Assembly: GCA_001692895.1 (NCBI GenBank)
Contig: KV748257.1
Coordinates: 248,001-312,000 of the forward strand
Direction: 5' to 3'
Length of the DNA: 64,000 nucleotides
From: Cenococcum geophilum 1.58
Taxonomy: Eukaryota; Ascomycota; Dothideomycetes; Gloniales; Gloniaceae
The notes below the pieces were generated by a model. It did not search any database, was not told the origin of the DNA, and was given only the letters and a program-made list of their open reading frames with translations. Shown one piece after another: positions 34,509-43,116 of this stretch (its first letter is position 1; each line of letters opens with the position of its first letter). Made by a program: the position numbers and the translations under genes.

Positions 34509-36088
34509 CCATTCATCGTGCCCAAAGTTATAATTGGTGTACTCCATTACTATAGCTAGTCAGGGCTATAGTGTAAAAAGACAGGAAAGTCAGGGGAACT
34601 CACTATCCAGCCCGACCTCGCCCAGATCTCGACCTGCAATGCGAGAATACTCCTGGATTTGATGTGCACGCTTGTATCTGAAGCTTTCATATAAGCACAG
34701 GCGTTCTGATATCTCACTCACCTGCGTCCCAGCAGGTAGAACCACAGACAAAGACGCCGCATCTTCGATGGCTTGACCAGCACCTTGTCCTTGGTCTTAG
34801 GGACACGTAAGTACAAATGGAACGCTTGATTGGGAGTAATAGTGACACATACGGGGAGTGAAGGGATGGGCAGCATCTCCCATCAAAGCGAGCCGGTCGT
34901 GAACCCACGTTGGAAGAGTGTCCATATCGAGAAGCTCCCATACTTTCAATGTCTCTGAGTCCGCTTTAGCTAGAAGTGCTAGCAAAGCAGGGTCGAATGT
35001 CTTGTAAACATCAAGAAGTGTGCTTTTGTGGCCTTCCTTATTCCAGCCCTTCTCAGTGCTGACTGGCTCTGATTCTCCTGTAGGGTGAATGCAAACAAAA
35101 TTGAGGAGCTCATTATGCTGACAAGGATACATGACCACTCTTCGATCTTTCCCATACCACATGATCAGTTCGCCGTGTCTTTTAGCAAATTTCCGAGTAA
35201 CAGGGTCATCCAAGGCCACCTTCCGTGGGATTAGAAACCTAAAGGCGCTCTTTCCCGAGCTCTTCGTTTTCAGACCGCCTCCTGACACCTTTGACCTGGT
35301 TTTGGACTACGCATGATTTAGGCTTTCTGCAAGAGGTGCCAGGCTGGACTTAACGTACATGTACTCCATCTGCTCCGATTACGAAGTCGCCCTGGAATAC
35401 CCTGCCGTCATCTAGAGTTGTTATCGCAGTACATGGGTCGACGTCAACGACTCTGCAGGACGTTTTTAGTTCCACGGGAGGACCCTGACCAGAGCTAGAG
35501 GTTGCGATTTGCTTCAAGGCTTCATGAAGGCTAACTCTATGGGACAGGAGCCATGGCTAGGTTAAACATCAGAACAGGGAGTCCAAAGGAGTATGTACGG
35601 TTGCATACATGCTGCCAGATTTTATTTGGTTCATCGAGATCGACCGCCCTGGTTTGCTTGCCGATAGAATCATACTCCGTGAGCTATCGAAAATTTTTAG
35701 TGGGTTTGCTGTACGTCGATTGCTTTTAGCTTACCCTTTGCATCGGGTTGGCCCCATAATCCTCAGCATAGAGGCCAATACGTCTCAGGAGACCATTTGA
35801 GTTAGGTGCCAAATGAACCGCAGCACCGAGTTCATTCGCAAGCCGAGATTGCTCCAAGACCTGCTGGAAAGTCAGAACGGATATCCAGACTCTCGTAGGC
35901 TCTCATGAACGACGCACAGTGACCCTGTGTCCTTGGCGGCGTAAGAATATGGCGGCCGTTAATCCACCAATACCTGCACCAACTATGGTGATATAGAGTG
36001 GGACATCACAAGCTGCGGCACTGCTTGTACCATTGGTTTGGCTGTTTCTCACAGCAGCTTGATCGCGGTTCATTTCCGCACTGGTCAT
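34509..36088 (-). CDS. FAD-dependent monooxygenase (salicylate hydroxylase-like group A flavoprotein)
   Basis: NAD(P)H- and FAD-dependent hydroxylase of the FAD_binding_3 type. Exons (minus): 36088-35918, 35860-35735, 35674-35609, 35556-35359, 35306-34853, 34795-34604, 34549-34509; six introns of 52-60 bp, all GT-AG, phases consistent. Dinucleotide-binding motif I-V-G-A-G-I-G-G (35-42) with the ribose-binding Glu60 in V-L-E-Q-S; G-A-D-G-V-H-S (DG motif) at 182-188; G-D-A-A-H-P-F-T-P-H-Q-G-Q-G-A (GD motif) from 330. C-terminal Y-N-F-G-H-D-E-W resembles the end of salicylate hydroxylase-like enzymes. From Trp416 the frame can continue through an intron (34408-34508) into the ADC domain, giving 717 residues. 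Alternatively the frame stops at 34590 after S-E-F-P (406 residues). Substrate likely an aromatic or enol compound (family knowledge). Confidence 0.9.
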
Positions 36089-36294
36089 GTTAAATTGGGT
36101 GATGTGAATTATGCAACGCTCAAAGGCTAGCGGAGACAGCGAACTTCATGCACGAAGCGGAGGGCAGTGGAAACATATAGGGTCACTGCATCAGCATATA
36201 CCGATCGTTTTATTCCGATAATGGCACTGTTGATGCACGATTCCAGACCCGCCTTGGATTCCGGGTTCAGGATACGTTCGATAACTTTTTTTGG
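36089..36294. other. Monooxygenase 5' flank, no gene
   Basis: Short promoter-proximal stretch of ordinary composition. Small open frames here show no domain. Confidence 0.4.
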
Positions 36295-36570
36295 CCAGGT
36301 GGACTCCACCAGGTGGGCGCTCTAAAAAAGCCACCTGGGTCCACCTGGGCCGACCTGGTCGCGAACGGGCCACCGATACGATATCCACCTGGTAGATGGT
36401 GTCCGTTCGACGCCCCAGGTGGATTTTGGGCAGATTGGTCGTCTTAGCAGCTAAAAAAGAGGTCTGACCTGGCCAAGTGGAGGCGTTCGCGTTAACCGCG
36501 ACTGGGCTCCCAAATGTAGTATAGCAGCGAGTTTTGTTAGCAATTTAAGCCACCTAGGCAGTCCACCTGG
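36295..36570. promoter_or_regulatory. Cluster of ACCTGG / CCAGGT sites upstream of the monooxygenase
   Basis: Nine exact ACCTGG or CCAGGT hexamers in 276 bp: starts at 36295, 36309, 36333, 36343, 36353, 36387, 36415, 36467 and 36565, plus the variant ACCTAGG at 36552. Most sit in a longer CCACCTGG context. Three are spaced exactly 10 bp apart (one helical turn). The stretch CTAAAAAAG also occurs twice (about 36321 and 36451). It lies 207-482 bp before the monooxygenase ATG. Could be a regulator-binding array or the subterminal repeats of a small DNA transposon. Confidence 0.5.
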
Positions 36571-36750
36571 GTGAATTCCACCAGTACCTACCGTTTTGAA
36601 GGGGGGGTACTTGTGGAGCCCCGACATGACTAGGTCGATCAATTCTACCTTCCTTTACAATAATTTTGACCCATTCTCACTATTACGTGATCTAAGAAAC
36701 GTTAACTATAAAGCCTTATATATTGGCTATAGTATTAACAGGCGTTCTAG
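36571..36750. other. Spacer at the right edge of the gene island
   Basis: No gene seen. Base composition falls to the AT-rich level of the repeat blocks here. Ends with the target duplication TTCTAG (36745-36750) of the next element. Confidence 0.4.
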
Positions 36751-38132
36751 CTTATCTCAGTAAGCGACTCAGACGGCAAGGGCAAACTAAAGGCGCACTC
36801 ACTAGTACTAAAGTATCACTAGTCTTCGTCCTAAAAAACGCCACTTTTTTTAACCAATCAGCTATCTACCGACCTTTAGTTTGCCCTGCCGTCTGAGGGC
36901 GTTTAGTGCTGAACTCTATGGCGCTTAACTTCAATTTTCGCGATTTTGTATGGGAGACACTCTCTCCCGTATATTTAACACCCTAACAACACCTATTTAA
37001 CCTAATAAGCTAACGAGTCGAGTTAGACTAGTCTCCTTTACAATCGATTACTTTTTTACGATGGGAACACCACTTCCTTACGAGTTACGCGCTTCTAGTA
37101 TTTGGGTAGANACNGANGCGTCCCCAGCACTAATATACTAGGAAGCTTATAATCGTCTCTATAAACGTCTACACGAACGTCTCCATCGTCTCCATAAACG
37201 TCTGCACGAACGTCTGCATAAACGCTTGCACAAAGCTCTACTCAAAGCCCTACACAAGGCTCTGCTCGAGCTCTATTGAGGCTCTGCTCGAAGCTCTATC
37301 GAAGCTCTACTCGAAGCTCTATCGAAGCTCTACTCAAAGCTCTGCTCGAGACTGCTGAGACTCTGCTCGAGACTCTGCTCGAGACTCTGCTCGAGACTCT
37401 GCTCGAAGCTCTGCTCGAGGCTCTGCTCGAGGCTCTGCTCGAGACTCTGCTTGAAGCTCTGCTCAAAGCTCTGCTCGAGGCTCTGCTCGAAGCTCTGCTC
37501 GAAGCTTTATCGAAGCTCTGCTCGAAGCTTTATCGAAGCTCTGCTCGAAGCTCTATCCGAAGCTCTGCTCGAAGCCCTATCCGAAGCTCTGCTCGAAGCT
37601 CTATCGAAGCTCTGCTCGAAGCTCTGCTAGAAACTCTATCGAAGCTCTATTGAAGCTCTGCTTGAAGCTTAGCTCGAAGCTCTATCGAAGCTCTTGGGGG
37701 GGTGGGGGGTTGAAGAGGCTGGGGGGGTNGTGGGGCATNGGGAGGGGATTCGCGAGTCGTCGCAAAATATCGCGTCGAGAAATTTCGACCTGTAATTTTA
37801 GAACTTTATATTGGCTAAAATGTATAAATAAGTACATAGATAAATAAAGCGGCCCTTAGAATATAATCGATTACCTTTTATAGTAGTTAACTAGTTAACT
37901 AGTGGAGATATATTACTCTTTAGCAGTGTCGCGTTNGGTTAACGAGTNGACCCTCTTANACTTTCGCACCAAAGGCCCTCAGACGGNAAANGAGACAGCG
38001 CTTNNAAGTACAGGGGTTATATAACGCTAGCAGGGGTTTAATAAAGCTAGTAGGGGTTGTATATAAAGCTATACTAGTTAAGTACTAGCGAGATTTATCT
38101 CGTTTGCCGCCTGAGTCGCTTACTGAGATAAG
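36751..38132. mobile_element. TIR element with subterminal hairpins and satellite core
   Basis: About 1.38 kb, ends CTTATCTCAGTAAGCGACTC / complement, flanked by the 6-bp duplication TTCTAG (36745-36750 and 38133-38138). Inside each end the same CTCAGACGGCAA block recurs in opposite orientation (left pair about 36769-36800 and 36875-36905; right pair about 37977-37995 and 38097-38113), so each end can fold into a hairpin. The core is a 12-bp satellite array (37140-37690). No transposase; non-autonomous. Superfamily not identified. Several N bases lie inside. Confidence 0.75.
37140..37690. repeat. 12-bp satellite array (GCTCTGCTCGAA type)
   Basis: About 45 degenerate 12-bp units. Left units read CGTCTGCACGAA, grading into GCTCTGCTCGAA. 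Because 12 is divisible by three, one frame encodes repeated Leu-Leu-Glu-Ala and stays open. An upstream ATG at 37061 leads into the array, but the reading breaks before its end, so I do not call a gene. Related to the array at 50900-51420. Confidence 0.88.
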
Positions 38133-38138
38133 TTCTAG

Positions 38139-38359
38139 CGATGATTGACCCGAGGTACGAGTGGTCTATTACTTTCAGGTGTATGGGTGTCCAAATTTTC
38201 AAACCCTCGCCAAGCCAGCCTTTGATTGGTTAGAAAAAAAACTTGCGCGCGGTAAGTTATGGTAGAATCCACGTGACGAACATTAAAATATTATGAACAT
38301 CAAAATATCGCCTTCCTTTTTATTGACACCTTTATTAATACCACAATATATATTATAAA
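38139..38359. other. 5' flank of the Helitron
   Basis: No gene. The Helitron 5' terminus should fall here, but the short TC start cannot be placed without a second copy. Confidence 0.35.
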
Positions 38360-40131
38360 TATGGCAGATCCTACTGTAATTGAGTGCAGCAAGTGCCATA
38401 TCCATAAGCCCCGCCTTAACTTTGTCAAAGACGGCCCTTCAAATAAGATTTTAAAGCTGTGCCAGTTATGTCGGTTAAAGGCGCGTCTTCCCTATATATT
38501 ACTTCTACTTTTACTTACTTTTCTAGGCCTCTAAATATAATTTAAATAAGCGGAGAGCTCTTGTAGAGTTAGGTTCTACTACTAGGAATTATCCTGCAAG
38601 GCGCCAGCGAACTGCTCTACCTAAAAACGATACCGAGAACGCCTTCCTGCCTCGCGGCCAGAACAGTTAAGATACCCCTGAAATGGCTTAACGGCGGAAG
38701 ATAACTAGGGCAATATAACGGGAGCACCGCATTCTTAATTGACGGGGTGAAGCTTACTCGCCTACTCCTCCGCTATATACTATAGATAAAGCTCTATATA
38801 GTAAAAGAGGCACTCCAGATAGCCTAAATGCGTCCTTGCCGGAACTAGCTCCTATGCCTGCTCTACCGCCAATACCTACCCTACTACTAATACCACCTTC
38901 CTTGCGGCAAGCTCCCTCGCGGCAAGCTCCCTCACGGCAAGCTCCCTCGCGGTAAGCTCCAACTACGGCCATACTACTACCCGTTTCGGCTATTAATTAG
39001 GAGCGAATTAAGAAGTTTAGGAGTATACTACAGGCTAAATGTATAGAGACGTGTAGTTGATGCAAGGAGTAGTGGTTCTAAATGGGCCTAGCTACGGAGG
39101 GTGATAATATAGGTATATATAAAGCCTATATTAAGGACGCTAATAGCCTTAAATATCTAACCCTTTTTTCCCTATTTGGTAAAAGCAACGGGCTCAATCT
39201 AGGGCCTATTCCTAGCTTCCTACCTATACTTACCGCGGTAGAGGGGCTTCTAATTGCGCGCGTATACGTTTATCTGCAAGTCGTGCGTATACGCGGCTAG
39301 TAACATCGCTATACTGGCTACGTCTGCTACTTTGGCTAGAACACACTAAAGACTTAGAGGCAGCTACCACGGCTACCTACTAAACTTAATATACTGGTCG
39401 TAAGGCCTATAGTAATAGAGGGTAGCAAATACTTAAGTCGGCGGTTTACCAAGTGGTATACTGTAAGGCGCTCTACTATAGTATAATAGCTTTACTTTCT
39501 AAAGGTTAATCATCCTAATTATTATAATATTAAAATATATAGCACCCGGCTTACTAGCTTACCTAAAAATAGCTCTATATTAGATTAGCTACCTTATATT
39601 AATAAGTTAGAGTCTAATTCTAGTGGCCTAACAGCTTACCCTACTGCTCCTATACAACGTCCTCTTATTATTAATCCTCTGCCTACTAAGCTTAGCAGTA
39701 ATATACTAGACAGCGAATTTAATAACGACGTACTGGATACTTTAGTTCCTAATCTAATACCTAACCTTAATAAATTAGAACTTTTAGGGTGTAAGGTTTA
39801 ATACTAATAAGACCTATAAACGGGCCTAAAGGTTCCTACTATGTGGTAAACACCTCTTTCCGAGCGATTAGCTAGTTTTATTATACGCGGCGCCTTTCCT
39901 ACTCTATTTCCTTATAGTAAAGCCGACTTTAATATACCACAAAGCCGTATAATTACCCTGGCTGCGTACGCTAAGCATATACTTAAGTATCAGGACGGTC
40001 GGTTTAGCCACCACCCCTTATTTCGCTACTATGTATTTAATTAGATTATAAAAGAGTAAGCCCTTAATGCCACCTGCTTCCTTTACAGCCGATTAAATAA
40101 GAATAGTCTATCTTTAAATAAGCTTAGTAAA
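38360..40131 (+). pseudogene. Helitron Rep/helicase protein, N-terminal part
   Basis: Begins M-A-D-P-T-V-I-E-C-S-K-C-H (38360), a Cys-x2-Cys zinc-finger start. A second Cys-rich block (C-x2-C-K-E-Q-W-F at about 39048-39080) is followed by F-G-K-S-N-G-L-N-L-G-P-I-P and E-G-L-L-I-A-R-V, matching the conserved P-x-L-T-x-x-E-E-x-L-I-A-R region of fungal Helitron proteins. Then F-T-K-W-Y-T-V-R-R-S-T-I-V, fitting the usual F-x-V-R-R block. Numerous stops. Contains a PSRQA-type 15-bp tandem repeat at about 38898-38958. Confidence 0.82.
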
Positions 40132-40294
40132 TATTACGGCTTGTATAAATGCCTCTAAACTAAAGCTTATAGAATGCTATATTATAAAGATACTAAACTA
40201 AGAAGCAGAAAAGGTTAAGGAAAGGACCCGTTTATATATAGGCGCCAAGTCTCTAAGCGAGCCCCTAACTAGGGTCTGTAACGGTACCGTAACA
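40132..40294. repeat. Left LTR of the non-coding LTR element
   Basis: 163 bp, matches 42954-43116 with mostly C/T and G/A differences, contains the TATATATAGGCGCC motif. Confidence 0.9.
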
Positions 40295-40424
40295 TTATCC
40301 CCTCCTTTAAGAAAGCCTGCCCTTAGGCTTTATATAAGCCCCTTATTAAAAAAGAAAGAGAAAGAAAAAAAAAGAAATTTGGCATCTAGGCGCTTAATCG
40401 CGATGCTGGTTAACCTAGGACTTA

Positions 40425-40660
40425 CAGTAGTCCTGCAGCTCCTGCTACTATAAGGGTATATCACTATACCTAGTTGACGTAGGGCAGGCAGCTGTCCTAT
40501 AGCTCCTATAAGGGGTATATTGCTATACCCAGTTGACGTAGGCAGGCAGCCGTCCTATAGCTCCTGTGAGGGGTATATTGCTATACCCAGTTAACGTAGG
40601 GCAGGTAGCCGTCCTGCAGCTCCTGCTGCTGCGAGAGGTATATCGCTAGGAGCCCTCTGT
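40425..40660. repeat. Three tandem ~59-bp units in the LTR element
   Basis: Units carry the blocks GGGGTATATTGCTATACCC (a near-palindrome) and GTTGACGTAGGGCAGGCAGC, repeated at about 40445, 40505 and 40565, with a partial fourth to 40660. Confidence 0.8.
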
Positions 40661-41068
40661 TAGTCGTTGTTCCTCCTCTAGAACTCTAGTACCTCCTAGC
40701 TCTACTATCCCCCCTTTTATTATAGCGCGCCCCAAGCTATAAAAAAAAGCCCCCCTAGTTATAAAAAAGCCCCCCTAGTCCCCCTCTTAAAAAAAGTTGA
40801 CGTAAAGGTTTAATAAGGGTGGGAGGGTTAGGGAGTTACTCGCATGTATATCGGCACGAGTTCTTATCTATTTAGTAGCAGTACGGTGCTAGTAATAGGT
40901 CATTTTCTAGGGAGCAAAGCTCTACCTAGTATATAGTTGATACTACAGGCGAAGCAGTAGAAGTTGTTTATAGTGCTGCAGGTAGAGTAGCAGAAGTCGA
41001 TTATAGTGCTGCAGGCGAGGCAGCAGAGGTCCAGTGGCAGTACGGTGCTAGCGTCAGATGGTAGATAG

Positions 41069-41580
41069 TAGGCGTATTGGCGCTATCGTTGGTCAATTAA
41101 TCGCAGGCGTATTGGCACGATTATTTGGTCAATTAGACTGTAGGCGTATCAGCACAGCCGTTGTTTATTTGGGGGTAGTAGTATGGTGCAAGCGGTAGGG
41201 TCGTATAAGGGGCAAAGGTCCTCCTTATATACGGTTGTTACTGCAAGCAGGGCAGTAGAAGTTGGTTAGCTGCAGGCAGAGCAGTAGGGGTCTATTGTAA
41301 TAGCAGGCATATCGGCGCTATCATTGTCTAGTTCGTGGTTCGTGATCGCAGGCGTATCGGCGCGATTGTTTGGTTGGTGGATCATAGGCATAACGGCACG
41401 ATTGGTTGGTCGGTTTGTATTTGAAGCACGTTTGGGCCGCATTCAAATTGCAGGCGTATCGCAGGCGTATCGGCGCGACGGTAATTAAGATCGTAGGTAT
41501 ATTAGCACGATTAGTTGATTGGTTTGCAGTCGAATTGTGTCCGAATTGCATTCAGATTGCAGGTGTAACGGCACGATTGG
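41069..41580. repeat. Dispersed ~20-bp repeat GCAGGCGTATCGGCGCGATT
   Basis: About ten copies of the motif at irregular 11-140-bp spacing: 41069, 41103, 41141, 41303, 41348, 41384, 41450/41461, 41493 and 41559. Two more lie at about 42209 and 42245. The variable text between copies is not itself repeated. Confidence 0.7.
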
Positions 41581-42411
41581 TATCTAGTTTGTCTAAATCA
41601 ATTCCGTTATCAAAGCTTGTATAACTCAGTATCAACCATGGTCGTTCCTCAGTATGCGTAGCTTAGTGTTAGTTGAAAAGGATTACCGTAGGTGGAGAAG
41701 AAGACGATTAAATTAGTAAGGGAGGCAGTTAATCGTTGACGAACTTATACGGTCGTTTTCAGAGAGGTATTAAAAGAGGTATCAAGAAGGTACGTGTTGA
41801 TATTTCGATTCTTGTTAACGACTGGCAAGACATGCTTTTGTAATGGTAGGCTGTCTCGTTTATGGAAGGTTGTATAAATAGCTATTAAGAGAAATGCGTT
41901 AATAGTTTATAAAAGGTTGTAGATATAAATAGGCTTATCTGTAGAGCTATTAAAGAGTACCATAAATCAGAATGATTCTCCTAATCTATTCTCCTAATTA
42001 AGAGTGCTATAAATCACTTAAATTTCTCCCCAGATTCCTAGTACCCCTATACATAGAATTATAATACTTATAGATGTATTCGGCCGTAAGATTAAGGGAC
42101 TATCTAGGTTAATAGTAAGGTTCGGGTTAATTAGGTATAGTAGTAATTAATAAAAACTTAACGGGTGTCTATAAGGCGTTTATAGATAGGTTAGAGAGTT
42201 ATATTGTAGGTATATTAGCGTGACAGGTTATCTGGTTCGATTATAGGCATATTAGCGCGATCGTATGGTCGGTTTAGGGTTAGGGTAGTAGTACGGTGTA
42301 AGCGTTAGGTCCTTCCTAATCGATTTCGTTTCTCCTTATACAGCTTAGTATTAATTAGGGTGGTTATCGCAGCATAGTAGCCAGACAATAGGTAGGATTC
42401 GTTCTAGAGGA

Positions 42412-42556
42412 CTTCGCAGACAATATACACCTACCGCCTAATGGCACGGCGCGGGTTATAAGTTAGCTTATTTTAGCCATCGGCCTAAACCTAATACATA
42501 CCAGAGGACTTCGCGGATAATATACACCTACCGCCTAATAGCACGGCGCGGGTTAT
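42412..42556. repeat. Duplicated ~55-bp block in the LTR element
   Basis: AGAGGACTTCGCAGACAATA...GCGCGGGTTATA occurs at about 42412-42466 and 42501-42556 with a few transitions. Confidence 0.75.
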
Positions 42557-42953
42557 ATCTCGGCTTGTCTTAACTAACACTATGGGATTAATGCTAGGCT
42601 TAGTAACAGGATTACTATGTTATTCTCCGCAGTACTAGGCTGAGTCTCAACCGAGGTCGTCTCTATAACTTGTACAACTCCGTATTAGTCAAAAAGGTTA
42701 GGGGTAAGATATTATTGCCTTTTTAAGCAGTTGTCCTTATCCATAGAAGACCTTTTAGCTACTTAAATACCGGCTCTTAGTTCAATGATAGCGACTTAAC
42801 GCGTTAACGACGCGCAGCTAGGGGTGTTTAACGCGTATTCTCCGCAAGAATATGTAGGATAGGGGTGGGAGATTATCTAGGCCTTCCTAGGCGAGGTAAA
42901 GAGGGAGCTTTAAAACGAATGAAGTCCCCCCTAGGTGGGTGAGCTTAGTATAA

Positions 42954-43116
42954 TGTTACGGCTCGTATAAATGCCTCTGAACCAAAGCTTATAGAATGCT
43001 GTATTACGAAGATACTAAGCTAAGGAGCAGAGAAGGTTAAGGAAAGGACCCGTCTATATATAGGCGCCAAGTTTCCAAGCAAGCCCCTAACTAGGGTCTG
43101 TAACGGTGCCGTGACA
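42954..43116. repeat. Right LTR of the non-coding LTR element
   Basis: 163 bp, TGTTACGGC...GCCGTGACA, less mutated than the left LTR. Confidence 0.9.

Larger units (their letters stand above)
40132..43116. mobile_element. Non-coding LTR element (LARD/TRIM-like) inside the Helitron
   Basis: 2985 bp. 163-bp LTRs at 40132-40294 and 42954-43116, starting T(G/A)TTACGGC and ending GCCGTGACA / ACCGTAACA. Flanks GTAAA (40127-40131) and GTAAT (43117-43121) differ by one base, a probable 5-bp duplication; removing the element restores the Helitron reading. No gag or pol is readable in the 2.66-kb interior. That interior consists of tandem and dispersed short repeats. It must depend on another element for mobility. 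Confidence 0.85.

Noticed and set aside
27981..36088. Polyketide or non-ribosomal peptide cluster
   Set aside because: No ketosynthase, adenylation, condensation or terpene synthase sequence is present in the island.
41069..41580. CRISPR-like repeat spacing
   Set aside because: Spacing is irregular, repeats are degenerate, and the context is a fungal LTR element without any cas gene.
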